Shown here in pieces: positions 33,026-42,251 of a stretch of DNA of 64,000 nucleotides. Position 1 is the stretch's first letter, and every line of letters begins with the position of its first letter. Source of the stretch: UBA7672 sp965279085 (GTDB taxonomy: Bacteria; Pseudomonadota; Alphaproteobacteria; Caulobacterales; Hyphomonadaceae); the NCBI GenBank assembly GCA_965279085.1, contig OZ257149.1:2542001-2606000 (forward strand), written 5' to 3'. A program made the translations under genes and the position numbers. The notes under the pieces are model-generated. The model was not told the DNA's origin and made no database searches. It was given only the letters and a program-made list of their open reading frames with translations.

Positions 33026-35206
33026 TTACGCGATCATCCTGTCGATATCGGCCAGCAATGAGTCGACGTCGGGACGGGCGTCGACTGGTTCGCTGCCGGC
33101 TGCTTCCGTGGGAAGGGCGGCCGGTCCATTGGCATTGAGGTGCCGGGTTACCTTCGCAATAAGTTCCCGGCGGTTGATCGGCTTCGCCACGTAATCGGTC
33201 ATCCCCAGCGCGAGGAGCTTCTCTCGGTCTCCGGACATGGCCTCGGCCGTCAGCGCGATGACGGGAACACTCTTCAGCGGCGCATCGCTGGCGCGGATGC
33301 GCGCAATGCACGCGCGTCCGTCCATCACCGGCATGTGGACGTCTAGCAGCACGAGATCAAACGAGCCCCGTTCAAGTTGGCGCAAGGCCTCTTCCCCGTT
33401 CTCGGCTTCGCTGAGCTCCAGACCAAGGGAGGCAAGAAAAAGCTTGGCGACCTGGCGATTGATCGCATTGTCATCGACGATGAGCACCTTCGCGCCAGCG
33501 CACGGGGCGGGTTGTACCTCCGCGATGACCGGCGCGGGAGACCTGACCAGCTGGGAGCCTTTCACGGCGCCGATCGCCAGCACGAAAGTCGAGCCGGCCC
33601 CAGGCTGGCTGGTCACCGTTACATCGCCGCCCATCATCCGCGCGAGCCGGCGGGAAATGGCCAGCCCCAGCCCGCTTCCGCCGAAAGTCCGCGTTGTCGA
33701 TGCATCGGCCTGCGCGAAGTTGCTGAACAGCTTCGCGATTGTGTCGGGTGTCATGCCGATGCCGGTATCGCGCACCGAAACGACCAGACGACCGTCAGCG
33801 CCGCTGTCCTCGACCGCAACGTCGATCTTCACATGGCCCGCTGGTGTGAACTTGATGGCGTTCGACACGAGATTCGAGATGCACTGCTGGACGCGCACGG
33901 GATCAAGGATCAGCGCATGACCCAGTGCGGACTGGTAGGAGACGTTCAGCGCAAGCCCCTTCTCTCGCGTCATGGGTTCGAACAGGCTAACGACTTGGTC
34001 CACCAGGGCCCCGACATCCGTCTCGATCGGCGCAACCTCCAGCTTGCCTGCCTCGATCTTCGACATGTCGAGCACATCGTTCAGCAATGTCATCAGCGTT
34101 TCGCCGGAAGACAGGATGACGCCGACCTTGCGCGCATCCGCGTCGTCGAGCCTGCGGGAATCGCCCAGCGACTGCGCCATGCCCAGGATTCCGTTCAGCG
34201 GCGTCCGGATTTCGTGGCTCATCGACGCAAGGAATTGCGATTTTGCGATGTTGGCGCGCTCGGCGGCGTCGCGCGATGCCGCGAGCTCGACAAGCGAAGC
34301 ACTCAGTTTCCGGCGTTCGCGCGCGAGCGCGGACAGGATTCTCAGCACGCGCATAAGAAGGAGCACCGCCGCGACGACTAAGATAAACGCTGTCACGATC
34401 ACCAGCGGCGCAGCGTTGCGCAGCACGCCGGCGCCCGGGCGCTCCGGCGTCCAGGCGAGCGCGGCAAGCCGCTTACCGTCGAACGAGATCAGGTCGACAT
34501 GCGCCTCAGCCTGGGCGCCGTCCGTGACGAGATGCGGCCCTTCGATAGCGAGGTCCGCCGTCAGTGTTTCAAGGAAATCCGATAGCTTGCTTCCCGAGAC
34601 GACCACACCATACGAACCCGGCAGGGTTGTGTCTTCCGGACGTTCAGGCACGACGGTGGATGCCGCTACGATGTAGAATTCGCCACCGACATCGATGATC
34701 GACTGCCGTGCGGAAACAGCTTCGAATGATGACGTCCGGCCACCCCTGGGGTCGAACTGCCGCAACCGGCTGTCGGCCCTTACGACGTCCAGGAGCGGAG
34801 CTGTCGCAGCGATGAACGCAGATTCGTCAGCGGGCGATGCAGGCTCGCTTTCACGCGACGCATAGAAGGGCGACCCATCGCCGTCATAGGCGATCGTCAC
34901 TTCATGCCCCATGAAGTCGGCATAGTAGTCGCCGAAGTTGATCTGCAACCATTCGGCGTCTTTCTTGCCAACGCTGAAATAGGCGTCGCTCCAGATCGCA
35001 GCGGATGCGACATCTTCTGCCATCTTCGTCAGTACACGCTCCGTCGCACGCGTCACGAGACGGGTTTCGGAACGCCTGGCAATATCGTCCACGGCGTTGG
35101 CGCTGATCGCTATCAGACCGAGAATGCCTGCAGCAATCGCCGCCACCACGATGAACGTGGCGATGGCAACCTGCTTGAGCTGGGAGGTCTTCCAGGCTTC
35201 GGACAT
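33026..35206 (-). CDS. Hybrid sensor histidine kinase with periplasmic CHASE4-like domain
   Basis: The 726 residues have two membrane helices (~13-34 and ~263-287) around a periplasmic sensor (~40-260) resembling CHASE4, with SAAIWSDAYFSVGKKDAEWL near its start. Then come HisKA (MSHEIRTPLNGILG, phospho-His), HATPase (SNAIKFTP, DTGIGMTPDTIAKLFSNF, GLGLAISRRLARMMGG) and a C-terminal receiver (DDNAINRQ, then LLDVHMPVMDG, with Lys in VAKPINRRE). It would signal by phosphorelay to an unknown histidine phosphotransferase. It is divergent from the TorF porin gene. Confidence 0.92.
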   Translation of the reverse strand: MSEAWKTSQLKQVAIATFIVVAAIAAGILGLIAISANAVDDIARRSETRLVTRATERVLTKMAEDVASAAIWSDAYFSVGKKDAEWLQINFGDYYADFMGHEVTIAYDGDGSPFYASRESEPASPADESAFIAATAPLLDVVRADSRLRQFDPRGGRTSSFEAVSARQSIIDVGGEFYIVAASTVVPERPEDTTLPGSYGVVVSGSKLSDFLETLTADLAIEGPHLVTDGAQAEAHVDLISFDGKRLAALAWTPERPGAGVLRNAAPLVIVTAFILVVAAVLLLMRVLRILSALARERRKLSASLVELAASRDAAERANIAKSQFLASMSHEIRTPLNGILGMAQSLGDSRRLDDADARKVGVILSSGETLMTLLNDVLDMSKIEAGKLEVAPIETDVGALVDQVVSLFEPMTREKGLALNVSYQSALGHALILDPVRVQQCISNLVSNAIKFTPAGHVKIDVAVEDSGADGRLVVSVRDTGIGMTPDTIAKLFSNFAQADASTTRTFGGSGLGLAISRRLARMMGGDVTVTSQPGAGSTFVLAIGAVKGSQLVRSPAPVIAEVQPAPCAGAKVLIVDDNAINRQVAKLFLASLGLELSEAENGEEALRQLERGSFDLVLLDVHMPVMDGRACIARIRASDAPLKSVPVIALTAEAMSGDREKLLALGMTDYVAKPINRRELIAKVTRHLNANGPAALPTEAAGSEPVDARPDVDSLLADIDRMIA

Positions 35207-35326
35207 TGCCTGACGATGTCACATAACAACTAACATCGGCTGAAACTCTGCCACGAACCTGAATTTGGCGGCCCGCTTCGTTAGTCCTTAAGATGAAGCT
35301 GTCATGTATTGCGCGGTGGAGTTCAC

Positions 35327-36031
35327 ATGCGCAATACGTTGGCCTGCCTTGTCATCGCGTTTTCAACGATCGCGCCAGCTTTCGCCCAGACGGATGACGT
35401 AGAGAACTCATCCGACTTCATCTTTGATTCATCCGCTGCAATCGTCTCTGACTATCGCTTCCGCGGCTGGTCGTTGTCGGATGATAAACCTGCCATGCAG
35501 GTCGACGCGACGCTGAGCCACGCGTCTGGCCTGTATACAGGCGTGTTCGCTTCGACGATCGAGGAATTCGGCGTCGACGACGATGGCGACGGCGCAACTT
35601 CGGAATTCGATGTGTCCGCCGGCTGGGCGTTTGCATTGGACGGATTCGACATTGATGTCGGCGCGATGGCCTATCTTTATCCCGATGCCAGCGACGTGAA
35701 CTACTACGTGCTCCCCCTCAGCCTCTCGCGCGCGTTCGGCGGGCTATCGTTGACCGTCGGATACGAATACACGCCGCGGCAGTCCGCGCTTGGCGACCTG
35801 GACGGAAGCTATGTGTGGTTCGGTGCTGACTGGTCCAGCGAGGACCTGCCCTTCTGGCTGTCCAGCTCGGTCGGCTACGAGGACGGAGCATGGGCGCCGG
35901 ACGGAAAGACAGACTGGAGCCTCGGCGCCTTCTACGGTCTCGAAACGCTGCAGCTCGGTCTGACCTACACGGGAGCGGACGCGATCGGGGCGGACAATGC
36001 CTTGATCGCCGAGATCCGCAATCGCTTCTAG
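35327..36031 (+). CDS. TorF-family putative porin
   Basis: This 234-residue outer-membrane protein has a signal peptide (MRNTLACLVIAFSTIAPAFA) and a beta-barrel with SSAAIVSDYRFRGWSLSDDK near the start, the signature of the TorF/'Gcw_chp' putative porins of Proteobacteria. It ends EIRNRF, with Phe at the C terminus as barrel assembly needs. ATG 35327 has GGTGGAG. It lies in a 120-bp divergent region with the kinase gene, so the kinase could regulate it, but this is only positional. Confidence 0.85.
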   Translation: MRNTLACLVIAFSTIAPAFAQTDDVENSSDFIFDSSAAIVSDYRFRGWSLSDDKPAMQVDATLSHASGLYTGVFASTIEEFGVDDDGDGATSEFDVSAGWAFALDGFDIDVGAMAYLYPDASDVNYYVLPLSLSRAFGGLSLTVGYEYTPRQSALGDLDGSYVWFGADWSSEDLPFWLSSSVGYEDGAWAPDGKTDWSLGAFYGLETLQLGLTYTGADAIGADNALIAEIRNRF

Positions 36032-36049
36032 AACGCGGGCGGCTTCCGC

Positions 36050-38200
36050 CTACTTCCCGTCGATCAGCTTCCGCGCCAGATACGTGAACTCCAGCGCGGT
36101 GCGGCGGGCGGTTTCGCGCTGGTTGGCGGCGGCGGAGTGGCCGCCGTCGATGTTCTCGTAATAGAGGAAGGGCTTGCCCGTCTCTTCGAGGCGCTTGGCC
36201 ATCTTGCGGGCATGGCCCGGATGGACGCGGTCGTCCTTGGTCGAGGTCTCGAAGTAGATTTCGGGATAGGTCCTCGCCGGATCCACATTGTGGTAGGGCG
36301 ACAGCTTCTCGAGGAAGGCGCGCTCTTCCGGCACATCCGGATCGCCATATTCGTCCATCCACGATGCGCCCGCCAGCAGCAGGTTGTAGCGCAGCATGTC
36401 GAGCAGCGGCACCTGGCAGACGATGGCGGTGAACAGGTCCGGCCGCTGCGTGTACATCACGCCCATCAGCAGGCCGCCATTCGATCCGCCCATAGCGCCG
36501 AGCTTGCCCTTGGACGAGATCTTCCGCGTGACGAGATCCTCGGCCACGGCGATGAAGTCGTCATAGACGACCTGCCGCTTGGTCTTGAGGCCGGCCTGGT
36601 GCCAGGCGGGGCCGAACTCGCCGCCGCCGCGGATGTTGGCCATCACATAGACGCCGCCCTGCTCCAGCCACAGCTTGCCGACCGTGCCGGAATAGCCCGG
36701 CGTCTGGCTGACCTGGAAACCGCCATAGCCATAGACCAGCGCGGGGTTCGTGCCGTCGAGCTTCATGTCCTTCCGATGGACCACGAAATACGGAACCTTC
36801 GTCCCATCCTTCGACGTCGCCTCGTACTGGTCGGTCTGGTAGGGCGCGGCGTCGAACCACGCCGGCAGCGACTTCACCTGCGAGAGCGCGCCGGAGGCCG
36901 TGTCGTAGGTGTAGAGTGCGTCGGGCGTCAGATAGCTGTCGAAGCCGAGGAAGGCCGTCGCCTCCTCATTGTCGGCGAAGATCACGCCCGCCGATCCATT
37001 CGGCGGCAGCGGCACTTCTTTCGATGTCCAGTTTCCCCCCGCCTTGCGGTAGGCCATCACCTTCACGACAACATTGTCGGAGATGTTGACCAGCAACTCG
37101 TTCTTCGAAACGCCGACGCCCTGCAGCGCCTGCTTCGGCGTCGGGCGGAACACCAGCTCCACCTTCGGCAGCTTCTTGCTCGACAGGAATTCGCTCCACG
37201 AGAAGCCGATCAGATCGCCCGACTTGAACGGACCCTGTCCCTCCGGCGCCCAGTCTTCCTCCAGCGTGACGATCAGCGTGTCGGCGAAGATGCCCTGCGG
37301 GCTCGACTTGGCCGGCAGCGGGAATTTCAGCGGCTCGCCGCCTTCGGCGGGGAACAGGAAATAGCTCGACGTGAAGAACGTCTCCGCCCGCACCGCGCCG
37401 AACCAGCGCTTGCCTGTCTCATCCTCCAGCGAGATGGGGGACGCCGCCACATCCGTCTTCGCCCCGCGGAACACTTCCACCGCATCGGCGAGCGCCTGCC
37501 CGCGCTTCAGCCGCTTGATCACAAACGGATAGCCGCTCTCCGTCAGCGCCGATCCATCCGCGCCCCAGTCGGTCCCGATCAGCAGCGTGTCCCTGTCCTG
37601 CCACTCGATCGAGCTCTTGGCTTCGGGCACATCGAATCCGCCCGCCGCGAAGCCCGGCTGCGCCCCGCCCTTCGCGATCGAATACTCGCGCACGCGCACC
37701 GCGTCCTTGCCGCCATCCGACAGCGACAGCAGGCATTCCGTCTGCGCCGGCGGCAAGCAGCTCACGCCTTTATAAACCCAGTTCGCGCCCTCCGCCTTCG
37801 ACAGCGCATCGAGATCGAGCAGCGTCTCCCACGCGGGCGCCGCCTTCGCGTAATCGCCCACCGGCGTGCGCCGCCAGATGCCGCGCTCGTGCGTGCCGTC
37901 CTGCCAGTAGTTGTAGACATGCCCCTTGCGGATCGACCCGTACGGGATCCGCTCCTGCGACGTCGCGATCTTCAGCGCCGCCTCGTAATACCCTTGATAC
38001 CGCGCATCCCCCTCCAGCACTTTCAGCGACCGCTCGTTCTGCGCGCGCACCCAGGCCAGCGCCTGCTCCCCCTCGACCTCCTCGAGATAGAGGTGTGCGT
38101 CGGAATTCGGGTCGAGCGCCTTGGACGTCACGTTTGTCTCCTCCTGGGGGGCGCACGCCGCCAGCACAGCCGCCGCAACGCCAGCCAGCACATACCGCAT
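36050..38200 (-). CDS. Prolyl oligopeptidase family serine peptidase (lipoprotein)
   Basis: The 716-residue product has a lipoprotein signal (MRYVLAGVAAAVLAACAPQ, Cys 16), the beta-propeller (~80-430) and the S9 alpha/beta-hydrolase domain (~450-716). The nucleophile elbow GGSNGGLLMG, the Asp in STKDDRVHPGHARKMAKRLE and the His in NIDGGHSAAANQRE give the triad. It cleaves short peptides, probably after Pro, outside the cytoplasm. I start at ATG 38200, where GGGGAGAGG precedes it. It is convergent with TorF. Confidence 0.92.
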   Translation of the reverse strand: MRYVLAGVAAAVLAACAPQEETNVTSKALDPNSDAHLYLEEVEGEQALAWVRAQNERSLKVLEGDARYQGYYEAALKIATSQERIPYGSIRKGHVYNYWQDGTHERGIWRRTPVGDYAKAAPAWETLLDLDALSKAEGANWVYKGVSCLPPAQTECLLSLSDGGKDAVRVREYSIAKGGAQPGFAAGGFDVPEAKSSIEWQDRDTLLIGTDWGADGSALTESGYPFVIKRLKRGQALADAVEVFRGAKTDVAASPISLEDETGKRWFGAVRAETFFTSSYFLFPAEGGEPLKFPLPAKSSPQGIFADTLIVTLEEDWAPEGQGPFKSGDLIGFSWSEFLSSKKLPKVELVFRPTPKQALQGVGVSKNELLVNISDNVVVKVMAYRKAGGNWTSKEVPLPPNGSAGVIFADNEEATAFLGFDSYLTPDALYTYDTASGALSQVKSLPAWFDAAPYQTDQYEATSKDGTKVPYFVVHRKDMKLDGTNPALVYGYGGFQVSQTPGYSGTVGKLWLEQGGVYVMANIRGGGEFGPAWHQAGLKTKRQVVYDDFIAVAEDLVTRKISSKGKLGAMGGSNGGLLMGVMYTQRPDLFTAIVCQVPLLDMLRYNLLLAGASWMDEYGDPDVPEERAFLEKLSPYHNVDPARTYPEIYFETSTKDDRVHPGHARKMAKRLEETGKPFLYYENIDGGHSAAANQRETARRTALEFTYLARKLIDGK

Positions 38201-38325
38201 ACGCCTCTCCCCTGTTCGAGCCGAAAGGCTTACCGGCTGGCGCCGCCTGCGCAAGTAAAATGGGCCATTTTCATCGCAATAGCCCCACCTAGCGCCCGCC
38301 GCCCAACCCCCTTACATCTCCCCCC

Positions 38326-39144
38326 ATGAAGTTCTGGAAGATGAATGGGGCCGGGAATTCGTTCGTCATCTTTGACGACCGCACGGGCGGACTCAATCTC
38401 CAGCCCGAGCAGATCAAGGCCATCGCCTCCAAGGAAACTGGCGTCGGCGCCGACCAGGTCATCGCCATGGAGAAGACGCTCCGCGGCGACGTCTTCATGC
38501 GCATCTGGAATCGCGACGGCTCCAGCGCCGAGGCCTGCGGCAACGCCACCCGCTGCGTCGCCTGGCTGGTGATGGAGGAGACGGCGAAGGAAAACATCAT
38601 CGTCGAGACCGTCGCCGGCCGCCTCAAGGCGGACCGCATCGCAGACAGGCAGATCTCCGTCGACATGGGCTCGCCTCTCCTCAAATGGGAGGAGATCCCG
38701 CTGGCCGAGCGCATGGACACGCGCGGCATCGATCTCAAGATCGGCCCGATCGACGCGCCCTACCTGCACATGCCCGGCGCGGTGAACATGGGCAACCCGC
38801 ACATCATCTTCTTCGTGCCAGACCTAGACGCCGTCGACTTCAAGGCCGTCGGCTCGCTCGTCGAATGGCATCCGCTCTTCCCGCAGGGCGTCAATGTCGG
38901 CTTCCTGCAGGTGCTGTCGAAAACCGAAACGCGCCTGCGCACGTGGGAGCGCAACACCGGCTACACGCTCGCCTGCGGCTCCAACAACTGCGCGGCCGTC
39001 GTCGCCGCCGCCCGCCGCAACCTCACCGACCGCAAGGCCCTCGTCCACAATGACGGCGGCGACATCACCATCGAGTGGAGCGAAGCCACCGACCACGTCA
39101 TCATGACCGGCCCGATCGAGCTGGAGTTCGTGAGCGAGGTTTAG
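38326..39144 (+). CDS. dapF: Diaminopimelate epimerase
   Basis: DapF interconverts LL- and meso-diaminopimelate for lysine and peptidoglycan synthesis. The 272 residues carry the two catalytic Cys: DGSSAEACGNATRC and LACGSNNCAAVVAA. The N-terminal MKFWKMNGAGNSFVIFDD is typical of alphaproteobacterial DapF, as is ACGNATRC. It is followed 23 bases later by the OLD-type gene, which is not likely to share its function. Confidence 0.95.
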   Translation: MKFWKMNGAGNSFVIFDDRTGGLNLQPEQIKAIASKETGVGADQVIAMEKTLRGDVFMRIWNRDGSSAEACGNATRCVAWLVMEETAKENIIVETVAGRLKADRIADRQISVDMGSPLLKWEEIPLAERMDTRGIDLKIGPIDAPYLHMPGAVNMGNPHIIFFVPDLDAVDFKAVGSLVEWHPLFPQGVNVGFLQVLSKTETRLRTWERNTGYTLACGSNNCAAVVAAARRNLTDRKALVHNDGGDITIEWSEATDHVIMTGPIELEFVSEV

Positions 39145-39167
39145 GGGGCGAGACTATTGGGGGATTA

Positions 39168-40859
39168 ATGCGCCATCGTTTGGAAGAGGTCACTCTATCA
39201 AATTACCAGTCGTTCGACTCAGTTGGCGCCACGATTAGCGGGCTAAGGCGCATCAATGTGTTCAGTGGGGCAAATAACGCGGGCAAGTCAAAGCTGCTTC
39301 GCGCAGTTGAGCGCCTCGCACCCAGTTCGGGCTCTCCTTATTTGCTCGATGAGACCGGCGACAAATACAACATCGCCTACCGTTTCGAGATTAACCCGGA
39401 CTTTATCAAAACCATGTTCGCCAGCAGTTCGGGCCAGCCTTTTGGAGGCAACTGGTGGCAAGAAGCAGGACGCTTCATCCAGAAGAGTTATGCCCTCACG
39501 GAGCTGAACCTAGACAAAAACCAAAAACCAAAAGTGACTGTCGGTGCCATTGTCGAGTCCCAAGGAGAACCCTTGCGGCTTGAGATTGAAAGACAACTCC
39601 GCAAGCGTCCCGAGCTGAACAACCCCGCTGTCCTTCCAAAGCTGGGCTTTTTTATCGCGGCGGAGAGAGATATTCGGCCCGAAGGAAGCAGCTCTCAAGT
39701 TTCGATTTTGCCGAACGGACAGGGGATCACAAACGCAATAAGAAGAAACCTCTTGGTCTCAACAGAGGATTCCTCGCTCGTTCGAGTACACATGCTTCGC
39801 GACCTAAACGCGTTGCTGCATCCCCAATACGAGTTCAAAGAGATTGTCGTGCGCGAGCACGAGCAGCACGGCAGCCAATGGGAAGTTCATTTCGTAACAC
39901 CGGGGGGAGATGTCGTTCGACTGTCTCAATGCGGGTCCGGCTTAAAAACCATACTTTGCTTGCTCGCCAACGTGCATCTGAAGTTTCGCGCTCGCAGTGA
40001 AACGATCACTGATGGCCTGTTTCTCCTAGAAGAGCTCGAAAATTCGCTGCACCCGCGGGTCCAGCGAAATCTCTACCAATACATCGATGAAAAATTTGTC
40101 GGAAGTAGCGTCTGCCTTGTCAGCACCCATTCCCCAGTCGCCCTAGATTTCTTTCAGGGCCGCGCAGACGCATCCTTCTTCCACGTCTTCCAAGAAAGCG
40201 AACAAGCTCGCTGCCGACGGGTAGACGCGTTCGATGACCGCCTCGGCATTCTAGACGCTCTCGGCGTGAGAGCCTCCGACGCTTTGCTCAGCAATTTTGT
40301 TGTCTGGGTCGAGGGGCCGACAGATCGGCTCTATCTCAATCACATGATTCGCTTATTGCACGGCGACGCGTTGAAAGAGGGCCGCGATTACGTAGTCATG
40401 TTCTATGGCGGGCGCCTGCTAGCGCATCTGACTGGGAAATCCGAAGACGCCTCCACCGAGCTCATCAAACTGACGCGGATAAATCCGAAATGCGCAATCC
40501 TAATAGACAGCGACAAAACCGAGATTGGCCAAGACATCAATACGACCAAGCAACGCGTCATCTCAGAATTCGAGAACGGCTCAAGATTGGCTTGGGTGAC
40601 TCAAGGACGTGAGATTGAGAATTACCTGACACCTGAATTCTTGAACAAGCAGTTCGGCGTCGGCACCGAGCAGCTTCATGAATTTAGCGATGTGTTCGAA
40701 GCAGTCAGAGGAAGCTTAGGGCCAACAGGGCACGCAGTCCGCACGAAAATCGATCTCGCCGCGATCGTCGAAAAACATGCTGGCAGTGCTGACTTTCGGC
40801 TGGATTGGCGCGCCAAGCTTGGTGAAATTATCGCTGCGATCCAAACGGCAAACGCTTAG
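39168..40859 (+). CDS. OLD-family ATP-dependent endonuclease-like protein (AAA ATPase plus TOPRIM)
   Basis: The 563 residues have an ABC-type ATPase N-terminal half: Walker A G34-ANNAGKS (34-41), signature LSQCGSGLK (252-260), Walker B LFLLEELE (285-292) and H-switch STHSP (319-323). The C-terminal TOPRIM domain has VEGPTDRLYL (E382) and ILIDSDKT (D446, D448), the metal-binding acids of OLD nucleases. OLD proteins are linked to phage exclusion. No UvrD helicase (GajB) is adjacent, so it is not a Gabija pair. Codon use and AT content look higher than in dapF and the next genes. I start at 39168 (MRHRLEEVTLSNYQSF). Confidence 0.88.
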   Translation: MRHRLEEVTLSNYQSFDSVGATISGLRRINVFSGANNAGKSKLLRAVERLAPSSGSPYLLDETGDKYNIAYRFEINPDFIKTMFASSSGQPFGGNWWQEAGRFIQKSYALTELNLDKNQKPKVTVGAIVESQGEPLRLEIERQLRKRPELNNPAVLPKLGFFIAAERDIRPEGSSSQVSILPNGQGITNAIRRNLLVSTEDSSLVRVHMLRDLNALLHPQYEFKEIVVREHEQHGSQWEVHFVTPGGDVVRLSQCGSGLKTILCLLANVHLKFRARSETITDGLFLLEELENSLHPRVQRNLYQYIDEKFVGSSVCLVSTHSPVALDFFQGRADASFFHVFQESEQARCRRVDAFDDRLGILDALGVRASDALLSNFVVWVEGPTDRLYLNHMIRLLHGDALKEGRDYVVMFYGGRLLAHLTGKSEDASTELIKLTRINPKCAILIDSDKTEIGQDINTTKQRVISEFENGSRLAWVTQGREIENYLTPEFLNKQFGVGTEQLHEFSDVFEAVRGSLGPTGHAVRTKIDLAAIVEKHAGSADFRLDWRAKLGEIIAAIQTANA

Positions 40860-40895
40860 CAGCTCCTAACACGCCACACAGACCCGAAGCTCGAT

Positions 40896-41408
40896 CTACC
40901 CCTTAGCCCCCACCGCCACATCCACCATGATCTCGCCCGAGATCGCCTCCAGCGCCGCCTGCACCTTGCTCGCGGCGAGGCCGGCGGGCAGGCGCAGGTG
41001 CGCGGCCATGTTGAAGAGCGGCGCGCCGGAGTGGCTCTCCTTCGTCACCCACGTGTCGAACGTCTCGATGTTGGCGCCGAGCTCGCTCACCGCCTTCGTC
41101 ACCTGGTTGACGATGCCGGGCCGGTCCTGTCCCACCAGCGAGAATTCCAGCGTCTCGCCCGCGACAGCCGCGTCCTCCGCCGCCGGCGCGACACGCACTT
41201 CGAGAGCCCCGACGGCGGCCACGGCGGCGCGCAGCGCCTCCGCCTTGCCCGCCTCGACCTCGACCAGCACCGAGCCGACATAGAGACCGCCAAGGCGCGA
41301 GAGATGACTCTCGAGCCCGTTGCCGCCGGCGGACAGCACCGCGCCCGCCAGCGCCTTCGTCAGTCCGGGCCGGTCGCTGCCGGCAACGCTGAGGACAAAC
41401 AACGCCAT
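40896..41408 (-). CDS. ACT-domain protein (GcvR-like)
   Basis: The 170 residues form two ACT domains: FVLSVAGSDRPGLTKALAGA (1-80) and FSLVGQDRPGIVNQVTKAVS (85-165). This is the GcvR layout, in which tandem ACT domains bind glycine and regulate the glycine cleavage operon activator; other two-ACT regulatory proteins are similar. No gcv gene is nearby. It is on the opposite strand to the OLD gene and next to the repeat cassette at 41526. Confidence 0.82.
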   Translation of the reverse strand: MALFVLSVAGSDRPGLTKALAGAVLSAGGNGLESHLSRLGGLYVGSVLVEVEAGKAEALRAAVAAVGALEVRVAPAAEDAAVAGETLEFSLVGQDRPGIVNQVTKAVSELGANIETFDTWVTKESHSGAPLFNMAAHLRLPAGLAASKVQAALEAISGEIMVDVAVGAKG

Positions 41409-41525
41409 GGAAAACCTCGAAGCGATTGAGGCGCCCTTGTTAGGCCAAGGCGCATCGCCGCGCCATGGCCTGCTGCGCCACGATCAGGCTCGCCGATGGT
41501 GGACGCCGCCCAGCAATGCTCCGTC

Positions 41526-41693
41526 TGGAAGCGTGCATCCCATGCACGCGTCCCCTGCGGAGGCAGGGGTCCAGTCGCAGGGATGCGCGCGCGCAGCGCT
41601 CCGCAATTATTTGAGACGCGCTTCGCGCGGCTTCTTCAAATTGTCTGGACCCCTGCCTTCGCAGGGGACGCGTGAACAAAGTTCACGCTTCCA
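41526..41693. repeat. Multi-hairpin palindromic element, copy 1
   Basis: This 168-bp element is bounded by TGGAAGCGTG (41526-41535) and CACGCTTCCA (41684-41693), a perfect 10-bp inverted repeat. Inside are hairpins GCGTGCA/TGCACGC, CCCCTGC/GCAGGGG, a GC-rich centre, CCCCTGC/GCAGGGG and GCGTGAAC/GTTCACGC. Its reverse complement matches copy 2 at 42068-42231 along most of its length, so the two face each other across the GIY-YIG gene. Confidence 0.88.
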
Positions 41694-41718
41694 CTGGCGC
41701 GCGTCAGGAGACCTGCCT

Positions 41719-42027
41719 TCAAACAGCGTCTCGCGAATACCAGTGGCCGATAGTCAGGTAGAGATCGTTCCAGTCCGGATTGACGTGCTCGATCAGGCGC
41801 AGCTTCCACGCGCGCCGCCAGCGTTTGATGCGCCGCTCACGCACCTTGGCCTCGTCCCGCGTCGGGCACGGCTCGGCATAGACGAGCATGTGGACGTGAT
41901 ATTTCGCGGTGAAGCCCGGCTTCAGTTCCTCGCGATGCTCCCACACACGCTTCGGCAGATCGTCCGTGTGCCCTGTGTAGAGCGTGCCATTGCGATCACT
42001 GGCGAGAATATAGACCCAGAAACTCAT
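41719..42027 (-). CDS. Small GIY-YIG nuclease-domain protein (YhbQ/UPF0213-like)
   Basis: This 102-residue protein is a single GIY-YIG domain: WVYILASDRNGTLYTGHTDD at the start, with Tyr of GIY/YIG, the Arg in LPKRVWEHRE and the Glu in the later KVRERRIKRW helix. It matches the small YhbQ/UPF0213 group. I start at ATG 42027; the frame reaches 42045 without a better site. Both sides carry the inverted element copies (41526 and 42068), 25 and 40 bases away. A role in moving the element is a hypothesis, not shown. Confidence 0.85.
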   Translation of the reverse strand: MSFWVYILASDRNGTLYTGHTDDLPKRVWEHREELKPGFTAKYHVHMLVYAEPCPTRDEAKVRERRIKRWRRAWKLRLIEHVNPDWNDLYLTIGHWYSRDAV

Positions 42028-42067
42028 GCCGTCCCCCGAGAGCACGGTAGGGCAGACGACTCAGAAC

Positions 42068-42231
42068 TGGAAGCGTGTCCCCAGACACGCGTCCCCTGCG
42101 AAGGCAGGGGTCCAGTCCCAGAAAGATGCCGCGCGAAGCGCGTCGCAAACAATTCGGAGCGCTGCGCGCTATTTCTTGTTGCGGCTGGGCCCCTGCCTGC
42201 GCAGGGGACGCGTACCTTTGGTACGCTTCCA
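42068..42231. repeat. Multi-hairpin palindromic element, copy 2
   Basis: This 164-bp copy is bounded by TGGAAGCGT (42068-42076) and ACGCTTCCA (42223-42231) and has the same order of hairpins: GCGTGTC/GACACGC, CCCCTGC/GCAGGGG, a centre, CCCCTGC/GCAGGGG and GCGTAC/GTACGC. The centre (for example CCGCGCGAAGCGCGTC at about 42130) matches the reverse complement of copy 1, so the orientation is opposite. Confidence 0.88.
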
Positions 42232-42251
42232 GATCGGACAGGTTCAGCTTC

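Noticed and set aside
36137..38329. 730-codon open frame antisense to the prolyl oligopeptidase gene
   Set aside because: Long antisense frames are expected in high-GC DNA. The opposite strand has a clear S9 peptidase; this frame has Arg/His-rich composition and no domain.
39168..40859. Gabija system
   Set aside because: GajA-like ATPase/TOPRIM is present but no GajB UvrD-type helicase lies next to it.
41526..42231. CRISPR array
   Set aside because: Repeats are only two, inverted, ~165 bp and multi-hairpin; there are no short direct repeats with regular spacers and no cas genes.
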